Assembly (NCBI GenBank): GCA_023634235.1
Contig: JAMKCF010000014.1
Coordinates: 620,001-684,000 of the forward strand
Origin: Pisaster brevispinus
Taxonomy: Eukaryota > Echinodermata > Asteroidea > Forcipulatida > Asteriidae
Reading direction: 5' to 3'
Length of the DNA: 64,000 nucleotides
Shown here: positions 36,774 to 51,700 of the stretch, in pieces
Numbering within the stretch: position 1 is the first letter of the stretch
How the letters are laid out: every line of letters begins with the position of its first letter
Position numbers and translations under genes: made by a program
The notes under the pieces: model-generated
What the model was told of the DNA's origin: nothing
The model's input: the letters and a program-made list of their open reading frames with translations, nothing else
The model's database searches: none

Positions 36774-39700
36774 GTAAGTACAAATTTTATCGTGTTAAAT
36801 TTTGCATCGGGGATAAAATAAATAATAAGCACAGTCATTTGACCAGTTCGGGATCACTTTTTGAATTCACATTGTTTTTGGTTGCAATCTCTTTGACATT
36901 TTAAACAAAAAAGTTTATCAGTTTACCTAAACATGTTCTAAAACTCACCAAGTATCCACTGACAAAAAAAGATTAGTACTTTTGAAGAGGCTTTGAGAAA
37001 AGTATTGTCACCTGTTTGACCAGTTCAGGATCAGTTGATTCTATTCTGAATCAGTAGCTTGCCCTCTATTACAAACCAATACTCCCATTCATAAAACTGT
37101 CTCTCAAGGACACAAACTTCACAAGTGTGTTGGCATGGACATGGACTTCCTTTCTCCAGAGAATTTCATGCAAGTGTATTCAACAGCAGCGCAAAAATCC
37201 AGCAACAAAAACACAAAACAACAGCAAAGGCAAATAAAAAGGTGAAGCACGCCTTAAAAGCAACATTGACCCAAATATCTATTCTTACAGTCGCAATTTC
37301 CTCCTCCAAGTTTCATTTTCTCACAAAAAAACAATATTCCTACAAGAATTTGTTGAAGAAATGTATCTTAAAAGCAACAAATAAACTTTCGACTGCAGCA
37401 GTAAGATTTTACCTCACTGAGTGCGGCACCATTTGACGCAATGAGAGATGCTGAGTAGTGAGTGATCCCGAACTGGTCAAGGGTACGATGCCCCCCAAAA
37501 GACGATTTCGGTAATTTCGACTCCTCAAAAAAACAAGACGACTGCTCAGTATTTACCTGAAATATTTTTAACACATTCAAAGCATTTAACATAAATTTTA
37601 TTCGCCCTGGCGTTCAAATTTTAAAGGTGAGAAGTTTTAACAGCGTTTTTCAACCAACATTTTTTTTAAAAATAATGATCAAAATCGCAGACAAACTTCA
37701 AGAAAATGGCCATAATTTATTTGTTGATGAAGTTTGGAACCTTATTTTGGGTTTGTTGGTTTATTGCATGTTATTCTTCACATGTATCAACAGAAATTGG
37801 TAATGTGAGAAGTAACTTAATTATGGGGTTGTTGCAAAGTTGAAGTGATCCCGAACTGGTCAATGATCCCGAACTGGTCAAATGACTGTAATACATTTGG
37901 TTTTAACACATTCAGGACATTAGGTGCAAAACCAAAGGTAGTGGGTTCGAATATATATGGGGCGCCATTTGTTAATTTTAATTTTGTAGTGTATTTTTTA
38001 CATGATTTTACCATGGTTCGTAACAATTAGATGTAAACCATAGTAAGTGTCAACATTATTTTGTGGTTTACATACCATGAATATACAATCAACCCTTAGT
38101 TTTAATAAACTAACTAAACTATGAATATGATTTATAAACCATGACAATTGAAGTCATCATAAAACATGGTTTGTGAATCATGCCGGTTTATAAACCATGA
38201 AAATTATTATAATAAAACGTGGTTTATAAACCATGAAAATTTAAGCACCTTCAAAACATGGTGATGGGAGATGAGCCTTAAGTTTGATAGTGATGGTAGT
38301 AGGTGGATTGCCGAACCATGGAGGTACAATAAAGGAATTAATGTCAAACTGTTTTGTCCCATCATCAATGCATATGTAATTCTTTTTCACTTTTGTAATA
38401 ACCAAAAATATCACCTGGGATTAAAGGTATTTGACATTACATTTTGTCAAAATAAGTGAAAAAGTGGCGTTCTCATTATTCTGTTCTGATTCTGCATCTT
38501 TTTTAGAAGGGAACTTGAACTTCCTTCGATTAATTTGGCTGGCGGTAGACACACCCCCTTTAGTTTTTTAAGCCAAAATTTGGTCAAGGTTAAAAGAATC
38601 TGATGTGCCATTGAACTGTATGGACATGATCCTGGAGAGCTTGTACATAATTAAAATTGAATCAAACTTCCTATAAAATGCATTCATCATATAAACAAAA
38701 ACAATCTATGAACTAAACAGGCTGTAATTAACTCTTAGCTGATTTTATTAACCAGCAAAGCACTTGTAACTACATTGCCCTGTTGTAGAGGTCATGCTGT
38801 TAATTTTCTGTAATTTACTGCTTTTTCTTTTTAGAAATGCAAATAAAAATTCTAAAAACAATGGCTACTGTCAAGGCATGATACACAACTTCAAAGCTGA
38901 CTTGTGACTACCCAAAGTTTATTTTAATCAAGGTCATTTTTGGTGTAAATTATCACCAAGTTTTACATCTCTGCCAGGATCTGCTACTGTAGGCTTAACT
39001 AATTATTTGACCACCAGCTCCATAAAATTTTGCAGGAACATATCATTTGTAATACCATTTAAAATGTCAAAACAACTGGCAAACAATTTCTCATACTTAT
39101 TTTGTTATCGCACATTAATCATTAATGTCATTGTTTTCCAGAGATTATTCACAAATTTTAGACAAAAAGTGCCTTTTTCACGATAAGGACTAATTACGAC
39201 ACTACCAAGCTTGTCATGTTCCCTGTATCTGAACTACGCTATTTCTCAAAACTTGAGAAGCCTGACTTTCCCCCTCCAGCCTCAGCATGTTTGCATTTAT
39301 TTCAGTGGCAGAGAAACAATTGCATCATGACAATCCCCTCCCCATATCCAATCCCTTTAATCTATATCGTCTGGATCTATAAATGCCTTTAAACCAGCGC
39401 ATTGTTTACTTAATCCCTACATGTAGCATGCTTAATGGGGGTTCGCATTTTGTTATGTCTGTACATTATTTAAATATTGTTAAAGGGTCCTCAAGAAGAT
39501 TCAATTTGTTGAAGTTCTAAGAATAAATTTCAAGACTCCATTCCTCTCTTTTCTGGAAAAAAATGGTCAATGCTTTACACCTTTCACTGTTGTACAGGCC
39601 TGGAATTGTGTTTTAACGGGACAAGATCATTTTGATTTTGCAAAGGGCTCTTCTCTATTAGAAAATCTAAAAGGTCTATGGGAAACTTTTGAAGGGGCAC

Positions 39701-42700
39701 CAAGGACAAGACAAGGGGCAACAGAGACCAAGACAAGGGGCAACAGAGGTCAAGACAAGGGGCAACAGACTGTAATTCCAGGCCTGCTGATGCTATGAAT
39801 AGGAACCATTTAGGAGTCTGAAAATAAAATCACATTAAAATGGTTGGATTTGTTAAGAATCAAATTATTCAAAAAATTGAAACTACTTCACAAGTCAAGA
39901 GACCACAAATCCAAAGACTGTTATTCAAAATTTGTGTAATATTCATGTATACATAGTTTTTGCAGGCTATAACCATTTCATATAAATTCCTAAAGTTACA
40001 CAACGGTGTGTGGTCTTGCTAATATTAGTTTTTTTGTTCATTTCAGATTTTGTGACGATTGCCTGCATCCTTGGAACAGGAATTCTTGGTAAGGCCTCAG
40101 ATTGTTTTTTGTGTCAGGGCGGGTCTTGCACTTGAGCTTTTTGTAACGTAGCCCACCGGGCCAGTAAACTGTGCGTTTTACTTGCCCCCAGGAAGTTTTA
40201 GTAGCCTAGATGTTAGTGTACTGACATAAATGTATCTTTCTGATGGCAGTGATTACAACCAGTTTAATGGTCAAATGAAGTTACACTCACACACTCAAAA
40301 ATATAATTTGGGGTTGAACAAAGAAAAAATGGTGAAAGTCAGAAGCCAAAACAATATTTAACACATTTAAAAAATGTATTATTCACATCTGAAAAGGACA
40401 TAATATGAGCATTATAGACAAGTAGGTTGGACTGTTTTTATAAGTTGAGAATTTGATGTTTACTAACCCACAGCAAGTTTGACTAGACAGTGTATGCCAA
40501 GCTAGTGTCTTTATAAACAAGTAGGTTGGACTGTTTTTATTAGCCCACAGGGCAAGTTGAGAATGGTGTTTACTAAGCCCATAGCAGTTTTTACTACACA
40601 ATGTACGCCAGGCTAGTGTTTCGGGTGAGACCTGCAGCAAAGGATTTTTATTTCTCAGTTTAAGGTACAACTTAATTGAGTTGTTTGTGAAAAAAAGCAT
40701 CATTTAAGGACTCAATATTCTCCTTAGATTTTAAAAAGAAAACATTGATTGGTTTGGAGGTAAATCGAAAATTGTGAGGCTATGTTTAGCTAACAGTAAC
40801 CGATTGAACAAATAAAATAAAATTATAAAGAAAATAAATTAACAAAATAGGCTCAGTTTAAAATATAAGATCTAACAATATATGTGAATTAGTTACAAAA
40901 CCAGAAAAACCATCTCCCTAATGATGCTGACATTTCTGTTAAATGTTTTAAAAATATCTCCTCTCATTAATTTTTTTTCAAGATTTTTGTTATTACTTTC
41001 ACTTGGGGAAGCTTGTGCATTCAGGAAACTCTTAGTCTTAGGAATTAAAACTGAATAATTCAAGGATGGACAATAAATAATTTATATTTAGGAATGCATT
41101 GGACACTATTCCAATATTCATCTTCAACTTTCCAATGGCCCACGCACGAACACCCGCTATGGTGAAAGAGCATTCTCAGTAGCTGCACCAACTTGCTGGA
41201 ACAAGCTCCCTCTACACGTCCGTGACTCATCTTCGATCAGCTCATTCAAGTCTCAGTTAAAAACACATCTTTTCAGACAATGTTAAAGCGCTTTGTAACG
41301 CCTGTGGAAAGCGCTATACAAATGTTATTATTATTATTATTATTCCATTCATGATATCACTTTTAAATAGGAGATTAAAATCAAATTCTTTGTTTGGTTA
41401 GTTTCTAAGAATGACTGTCTAACAGTAGCCATAGTAAAAAAAGAGACAGGTCAGACAGATAAAAATATCAGTAGTTGTTAAAGATAAACACAGTAAAAAA
41501 TGCAGGAAATTTAACTCCAATTTAGATTCTTTTTAAGCTTGTTTGTTGTTCACTTCAGTAGATTATTTGATGAGTGCATGTAATTAGTTTGATATTTTAA
41601 AGTTTATTATAAAAAAAATATTTAAAAAATGAAACAGGTGGCCCAAAGGCTAAAATCACTTCAATGTACATAAAGATTTTAAAAAACAATTGCATTTGAA
41701 TGTAAGAAACGTTACACATTTTTTTCTGGAATGTGTTTTGGCTTTGAAGATCAAACTGTTTCAATTTACAAATGTACTGTGGAGCATTGGCAGCAAATTA
41801 TCATAATGCTTCAGAAAAACAGATTGAAAATGTCTAGAATTTGATTGAACCTGGATCCTCTTCATCTCATCTGAAGGATTCGGACATCGTCAGACATCGA
41901 GGGTCTCTCTGATACTCAACCAAAGTCCCTCTTGACTCAGTTGCTGAGTTTGTTATTTTTTCATCATGTTTTTTTTTTTTTCCCCTCCTGTTTCCCCAGG
42001 GTTGCCCGTAACTCTAGCTCATTCGGGACTGTCTCCGTTCTTGGTTTCCTTCACCGTGGCGTTCTTTATGCAGGTTAGTATCGCGATGTGTCTAGTGATT
42101 AGCCTCTTAATGAGCTGCTATCTTTGGATTGCCTGAAACTGATGCCAGAGTTAGTCTAGATATTATGTGAACGAATATATTGACTAGGTTTTGTTGTGGC
42201 TTAAATTGTGTACGGATGGTTGAATTTTCACACTTGAAATTTGATTGGTTGAGAAAATATTGAATCAATTCCTGGGTGGTATATCTTCATCACCTTAGCT
42301 GGTCTTAGGCACTGTTTACATAAAGAGTGTAATGGAGGCGTTCGTTGCCACGGAAATTGTCTGCATGATGGAAATTACATGGACAGTATCTTGCTGTTGA
42401 AAACAGGAAAATTTGCTGATTGCAAGCTGCTTATCAACCAAAATGATAACCATAAATCCAAAACTGGTGAATGGCCTCACATTTAATTATATATTTATTC
42501 TTTTCTTTCTTGTTTACTCTGGGGAAACCTTTTAAAGAAACACTGTTTTTCAAAAGTGCTCAGCAATTTCAAACATTTATTAATACAAAAGTAGAAAACC
42601 GACAATACAATACATGTATTTTATCAAAATTAGACAGTGAGGCAAGGTTAACGTTGCAGTAAAAACCCAAGGACCCAAAATCGGGGCCTGCCAGAAGAGA

Positions 42701-45700
42701 TGAGTAGAGAAAGTATTAAAAATTCTACTGAGATAGACCTACATTTGACAGAAGAAAACAATACAAACTCTACACTTGACCTAGAACCAAAGAGTTTCCC
42801 AAAGACTATAATATGTTTTATTTTCATCGTTGTGTGTGGCTCTCAGTAAGGAGAATTCAGAGAAGAGAAATATCATAATTTTAAAAATAAAAAACAAAAT
42901 AAAATTGTGATTTTTCAACTCTTGTTTTTGCTTACAAATATCCACAAACACTTCCAAGAAAAAGATAAGAAAAGATAAGAATCACCTGCCTGTTGTTTTG
43001 ATAACATTCTTCCTTCCTGACTAAGATGTCAATATTGATTCTTAATTTCCTCTTCTCTTCCAGGCACTTCTTATCTATTTCTTCATGGATGTTCTCCAGA
43101 GGGCATATGCATATCAGATAGAACGGCATAAGGTACCCAATGTAAGATAAGGAAACCCTTTCAATATTTTTTACAGCATTCTGGATGTAGTCTGGTGAAC
43201 CTGTCAAGTACCGTGCAGTAACCAATGGTAGTAAGTGAGTTGGCTGCTAGATCGTTTTGCACAAGTTATGTCCTATTGAATGCTGTGCTTCTATTAATTT
43301 TAACGCCATAAATGTGCAATTTTATAAAGTTGTTTGTGTTTTTTATTTTAGTGTTTAGTTTGTTTTCTATATTAAATTTTTGACTCTATAATTTACCCTT
43401 TTTTCTTTTGTACATGTGCTTTATGATATAACAATGGATTTTGTTACATTTTTGTTGTTAGTGTCAGTGTTTTATAGATCTTTTTCTTTTATAATAATAT
43501 TGAATTTTTATTTGAAAGTAAACAAATCATGAAGAATAATGACTAATGTAAAGCATGTGATCTGGAGATATGGGTTTCTACATGTGTTGTGGTTCTAAGT
43601 TATGTTACTCTCTGTGGGTTTATAGCTCCAGGCAGTGGAAACAGATATATCAAATACAATCATATCTGGCCTTCCCATTACCCCTCCTGGGTGAAGAGAA
43701 GCAAATTATGGTTAAATATCTTCCCCAATGACAATTAAGCATTATGATTGTAAAACTGTTGGGATAAAATGTTAAATTGTAACAACTTGGACAAAAGGAC
43801 AATTGTCTCACACACTGGACCTCATTCCTCTACATTTGGCTTTGTACAAGATGGACATTTTAAGATACAAAATTATTTGACTCGTTATTCTGTTCAAAAT
43901 AACATTGAATTAAACTAATATTTCAGTATTTATCTTTGACAACAACAGGCCATATGCAGTGAGGAGGTTAATGTCCCCCTCCAAGACATGATGTCAGATG
44001 AGTCAACAGAAGATGGTTCAGGTAAACAACTCCAGGAGAAACTAAATCCCCAAAGTATCTGGAGATGTCCTGAGAGGGACTCTTGTCTAAGATGCTGTCA
44101 ATTTGGAATAATGTTTGGCTTTGAGTATGTGAAAAAACAAAACAAAACCCCAAATAAATGGGCCAAACTCATGGGTTTCAATATTGGAGCTGATGCTGGC
44201 TGGAATCTTTAATCCTGTAATAACCTGATGAGCCTAAAATCCATGTGGCTGTGTGAGGTCAAATGTCAGAATACATTGAATCGAGAGTTCACCTTTAAGC
44301 TTGTTTTTATGTTTGTTTTTAGGTAATGAGAGTAACCAAAGAGAGAGGAGTATTCCAGCATCAATAGGGAAACCACCCACTCCTAATCTACACATGCTCG
44401 GTGTTCTCTTCTTGCCGATGGGTCTCAGACAACTCTTTGATATTGTGCTGCTTTTGCAATTGTGAGTAGCAGCCATTGTTTAGTTTCTTCCATGTGTAGC
44501 CATAGTGAGGCTTGAAGGACATCTTTGTTTGGATAAAGAGAATCAGTCGTTTTTGATGTCCACATCGGGCCTGATTTCATGAAGCTTCTAAAAAGAAAAT
44601 GTTGTTGTATGACTTATCTGATTTCTGGAGGGGACCACTTACTTTCTTAATGTTTTGGCTGGTAACCCATGGTTGTGGTATTTTTAGGCAGGGCTTCAAA
44701 TTTACACTGGACTGCAGGCGATATTGGCATTTGGCTAGTAAACTCACAACTGGACAAGTCTGGCTGTCCTTTTTTTCTTCTTCAAATGTTTTCTTTGAAT
44801 ATTGAATAATTCTTACCCATAATACAAATGAGATCAATCTTCTTTCAGTGCTTGCTCAAATTGAAACAGTTCAAATATTAAAAGGTGTAGGTTTTTTTTT
44901 CTTCATTTCGGTTCTGGTCTTGTAAAAACAGTTTGGTCCAGTAAGCTTTTTGAGCTGGAAGCTCTGCAGTCTTGTGGATTTTCCAACCCCAAATCAAGCC
45001 CTGTTAAGCAATTTTGTCCACGGTCGACAAATTTTTTTTTTTTTCAATGGGGCTTTCAGAACATTTCATAGACGGTTACAGCCAAAGAAATATGAAAAGA
45101 ATAAATAAAAAATCTTATTTGAGCTAACTTAACAGATCTGCTAAGCATTGTTTACTATAAGTACGTACAGCGCAATTTAGTCCTGCAGATATGTAGTAAT
45201 GTATGAAGGACCTCGATGGGAAACAGTTTCAACTACTTGGACGTATTCTAGTTAACAAAATGTAATAAATAGATTGTTTTTTGAATGTTAAACATTCCTT
45301 TTTATTTCCCCCGTACAGTGTATCCATTCTCATCAGCTATGCTCTAGCTGGTAGTGAAGCCTACGCACAAGTCCTCAGTGTCAAGTAAGACATGAATAAA
45401 TTAGGATTCATCTCGAATATCACTTAAAAGAAACATCACAGAGGATGATCACGTCAAGCTGGTTTCAAAGAAAGAAATGTAATAATTGAACAGGAATGCA
45501 AATGCACCTTAAAAAACCAACAAGATTAAATACCAGAATTAATGTTACACTGAATAAATATGAGGAAATAGAAGGGAGACCGCCAACATTAGGGCTAGAT
45601 AGCTCAGTTGGTAGAGCACTGGTGCGTTAGTCCAGAGGTCGCAGGCTCAAATCCCACTCTAATCAATTCTTCTTTGTTCAACCCAAAATTATTTAAAAAT

Positions 45701-48700
45701 TTTCTTGGTCAGTTTCCCTTTTGGTTTATTAAAATGAAGTTAGATTTGTCAACATTTTACCCTAACAGCAGTGCATTCTCTCCTCTAAATTGTCATTGGA
45801 CATTGTATTTTATTCTGAATTTAGACTGAAAGACTTTATCCAATTTGATTATGAAGGATTAAGGATGATTGAGATTTTGAAGCATTTTCCTTTTAATTAC
45901 TGAACATTTAATTACCAAACTTTTACCGTCTGATTTGCAGGTATATTTATGTCATACCATTCTTTGTCTGGGTCCTCACCTTGGCCATTGTATTTGCTCA
46001 GAAGTTTGTTCAACCTGTGGTCTCCTTGATGACCCTTGCTAAAGGAGGTGTCTTGGTTGCAACCGTAAGCTCAAATATTTTATTTTTATCATTCTATCGA
46101 TCTCTCAACTATAAAAATAAATAAAATGAAGTAAATAAACTGTGTGCACTTTACTACTGAATGGCTAGACTTTACAAAGCACTAAGGCCGTGTCTGATAC
46201 GGCGACTTCGGCTACAGCTACAGCTAGATCAGCGCGTCTGCTAGTGTTGAAGAATAGGCAGACGCACGCGATCTAGCCGTAGCTGTAGCCGAAGTCGCCG
46301 TTTCGGACACGGCCTAAGAATCGTCTTATAACCAGGCAATCCATACTGAGATTATGGTGTGCAAAAGACCCCAGACTCCTCCCTCTAGCCAATGATTTGT
46401 CTGGATTTGAATTAAATTATCGACTTTAACATCCATGACTATCGACTGTATAACTGTAACAGAAAACGATGAACAGGTTATCTGTTGTTGTTGTTCCTGA
46501 AGGTGATTGTCACATTTGGTGTCGGTTCTGTCGTATCCAACAAGATTTCTAACGACTTTCATTACATTGGTTCACCATTCCTCATGGGTACAGTGGCATT
46601 AGGTAAGTACAGGCTTTGAGTTAATGGTTCTAAAACGCTTGCTTTTAACCCAGTGAAAACTAAAAACGTCAAATTGATTAAAGATGCCAAAACATCGTTA
46701 ACCCTAACCACCCCAAACCCATCAAAGTTCTTCTGCATGTTTTATCAGATTCTGTTGGACCGATGACTGTAAAAGTAATTGTATTATTGAGGTTTTTTTG
46801 ACCTTCAGTTTGCTTCTTCAATTGTTTGATCTCACAGGTGGTGTAGTCAACATTATGCCAATGATGTATGCTAGATTGGAGTTTGAGAGGACACAGGTAA
46901 ACAGTGGAACTGGACACGGAAGAGAAATCTATTAAAAAAAAATGCTGGCAATATATTGATTTGCAGAAAGTTCAAAGCAAACTATAAAGTAATCACAGTC
47001 TAGAATAAAGTTATGACATCACATCAAACTTTAAATGTTTTCAAGCAGTGATCTGTGAAAAAAAAAAAAAACTTTCTACAAGCGCAATTCTTTGGAAAAT
47101 GCACTGTATTTTATTGCTATTTGTTTTCTAGAATGTATAACAAATCAGAATTTGATAATTGATTTACTCAAGTCTCTCGTTTCTAATGTTTATCTAATTT
47201 CAGATCAGATGTTTTGTGTGGGCTGTCTTGCTTGGTCTTCTGACATGCACAATACTTAATATTTTCTGGTAAGATAATTTCTTATTAAACCTCTCCCCAA
47301 TTCTTTTCAAACATGAGAGACATTAAAGTTCATGTTATTGACCCATGGTGTATGACATCACAAGGTCAAACAGCGCCCTCACTGTTGGCAAAAGCAGGCA
47401 TCTCATTGGTTGGAAGTTGGTAGTGTTTCTATGTTTGACCTAAAGGGCTGAACAGACACGACTGTTGGTTAGGGTGTTTTAAAAGAATTCCTACACCTCA
47501 ACGCACAATGACGCTGTTATCCATCCATAGTTGCCAATTCGGAGACGGTCTAAGTACATGTACTTATTGTGGTAACAATAGTTGTTTACAGTGATGATGT
47601 TGTTGTTTTTGTTTAGGTGCTGGGCTGTGCTGGACATTGTACCTCAGACCAACTACTGCGAGGTGGTCAGTCATATCACGGACTATGACAACAGCAGTGG
47701 CTCAACTATTACTATATCCTATACACTGACACCAAGTCCCCATGAGTGTCTGGAAGATCTATCTCTTGAACAGTGAGTCTAAAGAAGGGGGGTGTGTAAC
47801 TTCATCATGGGGGTAGAGGGTTGAGGGTTTGGCAGGCTATGTCAAGACCGTACCCTACTCACACTGAGTCCCTATGAGTGTCTGGAAGATCTATCTCTTG
47901 AACAGTGAGTCTAAAGAAGGGGGGTGTGTAACTTCATCATGGGGGTAGAGGGTTGAGGGTATTGGAGGGTCAAGATCATAACCTACTCACACTGAGTCCC
48001 TATGAGTGTCTGGAAGATCTATCTCTTGAACAGTGAGTCTAAAGAAGGGGGGTGTGTAACTTCATCATGGGGGTAGAGGGTTGAGGGTTTGGCAGGCTAT
48101 GTCAAGATCATAACCTACTCACACTGAGTCCCTATGAGTGTCTGGAAGATCTATCTCTTGAACAGTGAGTCTAAAGAAGGGGGGTGTGTAACTTCATCAT
48201 GGGGGTAGAGGGTTGAGGGTTTGGCAGGCTATGTCAAGACCGTACCCTACTCACACTGAGTCCCTATGAGTGTCTGGAAGATCTATCTCTTGAACAGTGA
48301 GTCTAAAGAAGGGGGGTGTGTAACTTCATCATGGGGGTAGAGGGTTGAGGGTTTGGCAGGCTATGTCAAGATCATAACCTACTCACACTGAGTCCCTATG
48401 AGTGTCTGGAAGATCTATCTCTTGAACAGTGAGTCTAAAGAAGGGGGGTGTGTAACTTCATCATGGGGGTAGAGGGTTGAGGGTTTGGCAGGCTATGTCA
48501 AGATCATAACCTACTCACACTGAGTCCCTATGAGTGTCTGGAAGATCTATCTCTTGAACAGTGAGTCTAAAGAAGGGGGGTGTGTAACTTCATCATGGGG
48601 GTAGAGGGTTGAGGGTTTGGCAGGCTATGTCAAGATCATAACCTACTCACACTGAGTCCCTATGAGTGTCTGGAAGATCTATCTCTTGAACAGTGAGTCT

Positions 48701-51700
48701 AAAGAAGGGGGGTGTGTAACTTCATCATGGGGCGGGGTGAGGGTATTGGAGGGTCAAGATCATAACCTACTCACACTGAGTCCCCATGAGTGTCTGGAAG
48801 ATCTATCTCTTGAACAGTGAGTCTAAAGAAGGGGGGTGTGTAACTTCATCATGGGGGTAGAGGGTTGAGGGTTTGGCAGGCTATGTCAAGATCATAACCT
48901 ACTCACACTGAGTCCCTATGAGTGTCTGGAAGATCTATCTCTTGAACAGTGAGTCTAAAGAAGGGGGGTGTGTAACTTCATCATGGGGGTAGAGGGTTGA
49001 GGGTTTGGCAGGCTATGTCAAGATCATAACCTACTCACACTGAGTCCCTATGAGTGTCTGGAAGATCTATCTCTTGAACAGTGAGTCTAAAGAAGGGGGG
49101 TGTGTAACTTCATCATGGGGGTAGAGGGTTGAGGGTTTGGCAGGCTATGTCAAGATCATAACCTACTCACACTGAGTCCCTATGAGTGTCTGGAAGATCT
49201 ATCTCTTGAACAGTGAGTCTAAAGAAGGGGGGTGTGTAACTTCATCATGGGGCGGGGTGAGGGTATTGGAGGGTCAAGATCATAACCTACTCACACTGAG
49301 TCCCCATGAGTGTCTGGAAGATCTATCTCTTGAACAGTGAGTCTAAAGAAGGGGGGTGTGTAACTTCATCATGGGGGTAGAGGGTTGAGGGTTTGGCAGG
49401 CTATGTCAAGACCGTACCCTACTCACACTGAGTCCCTATGAGTGTCTGGAAGATCTATCTCTTGAACAGTGAGTCTAAAGAAGGGGGGTGTGTAACTTCA
49501 TCATGGGGGTAGAGGGTTGAGGGTTTGGCAGGCTATGTCAAGACCGTACCCTACTCACACTGAGTCCCCATGAGTGTCTGGAAGATCTATCTCTTGAACA
49601 GTGAGTCTAAAGAAGGGGGGTGTGTAACTTCATCATGGAGGGGGTGAGGGTATTGGAGGGTCAAGATCATAACCTACTCACACTGAGTCCCTATGAGTGT
49701 CTGGAAGATCTATCTCTTGAACAGTGAGTCTAAAGAAGGGGGGTGTGTAACTTCATCATGGGGGTAGAGGGTTGAGGGTTTGGCAGGCTATGTCAAGATC
49801 ATAACCTACTCACACTGAGTCCCCATGAGTGTCTGGAAGATCTATCTCTTGAACAGTGAGTCTAAAGAAGGGGGGTGTGTAACTTCATCATGGGGGTAGA
49901 GGGTTGAGGGTTTGGCAGGCTATGTCAAGACCGTACCCTACTCACACTGAGTCCCCATGAGTGTCTGGAAGATCTATCTCTTGAACAGTGAGTCTAAAGA
50001 AGGGGGGTGTGTAACTTCATCATGGAGGGGGTGAGGGTATTGGAGGGTCAAGATCATAACCTACTCACACTGAGTCCCTATGAGTGTCTGGAAGATCTAT
50101 CTCTTGAACAGTGAGTCTAAAGAAGGGGGGTGTGTAACTTCATCATGGGGGTAGAGGGTTGAGGGTTTGGCAGGCTATGTCAAGATCATAACCTACTCAC
50201 ACTGAGTCCCCATGAGTGTCTGGAAGATCTATCTCTTGAACAGTGAGTCTAAAGAAGGGGGGTGTGTAACTTCATCATGGGGGTAGAGGGTTGAGGGTTT
50301 GGCAGGCTATGTCAAGACCGTACCCTACTCACACTGAGTCCCCATGAGTGTCTGGAAGATCTATCTCTTGAACAGTGAGTCTAAAGAAGGGGGGTGTGTA
50401 ACTTCATCATGGAGGGGGTGAGGGTATTGGAGGGTCAAGATCATAACCTACTCACACTGAGTCCCTATGAGTGTCTGGAAGATCTATCTCTTGAACAGTG
50501 AGTCTAAAGAAGGGGGGTGTGTAACTTCATCATGGGGGTAGAGGGTTGAGGGTTTGGCAGGCTATGTCAAGATCATAACCTACTCACACTGAGTCCCCAT
50601 GAGTGTCTGGAAGATCTATCTCTTGAACAGTGAGTCTAAAGAAGGGGGGTGTGTAACTTCATCATGGGGGTAGAGGGTTGAGGGTTTGGCAGGCTATGTC
50701 AAGACCGTACCCTACTCACACTGAGTCCCCATGAGTGTCTGGAAGATCTATCTCTTGAACAGTGAGTCTAAAGAAGGGGGGTGTGTAACTTCATCATGGG
50801 GGTAGAGGGTTGAGGGTTTGGCAGGCTATGTCAAGACCGTACCCTACTCACACTGAGTCCCCATGAGTGTCTGGAAGATCTATCTCTTGAACAGTGAGTC
50901 TAAAGAAGGGGGGTGTGTAACTTCATCATGGGGGTAGAGGGTTGAGGGTTTGGCAGGCTATGTCAAGACCGTACCCTACTCACACTGAGTCCCCATGAGT
51001 GTCTGGAAGATCTATCTCTTGAACAGTGAGTCTAAAGAAGGGGGGTGTGTAACTTCATCATGGGGGTAGAGGGTTGAGGGTTTGGCAGGCTATGTCAAGA
51101 CCGTACCCTACTCACACTGAGTCCCCATGAGTGTCTGGAAGATCTATCTCTTGAACAGTGAGTCTAAAGAAGGGGGGTGTGTAACTTCATCATGGGGGTA
51201 GAGGGTTGAGGGTTTGGCAGGCTATGTCAAGACCGTACCCTACTCACACTGAGTCCCCATGAGTGTCTGGAAGATCTATCTCTTGAACAGTGAGTCTAAA
51301 GAAGGGGGGTGTGTAACTTCATCATGGGGGTAGAGGGTTGAGGGTTTGGCAGGCTATGTCAAGACCGTACCCTACTCACACTGAGTCCCCATGAGTGTCT
51401 GGAAGATCTATCTCTTGAACAGTGAGTCTAAAGAAGGGGGGTGTGTAACTTCATCATGGGGGTAGAGGGTTGAGGGTTTGGCAGGCTATGTCAAGACCGT
51501 ACCCTACTCACACTGAGTCCCCATGAGTGTCTGGAAGATCTATCTCTTGAACAGTGAGTCTAAAGAAGGGGGGTGTGTAACTTCATCATGGGGGTAGAGG
51601 GTTGAGGGTTTGGCAGGCTATGTCAAGACCGTACCCTACTCACACTGAGTCCCCATGAGTGTCTGGAAGATCTATCTCTTGAACAGTGAGTCTAAAGAAG

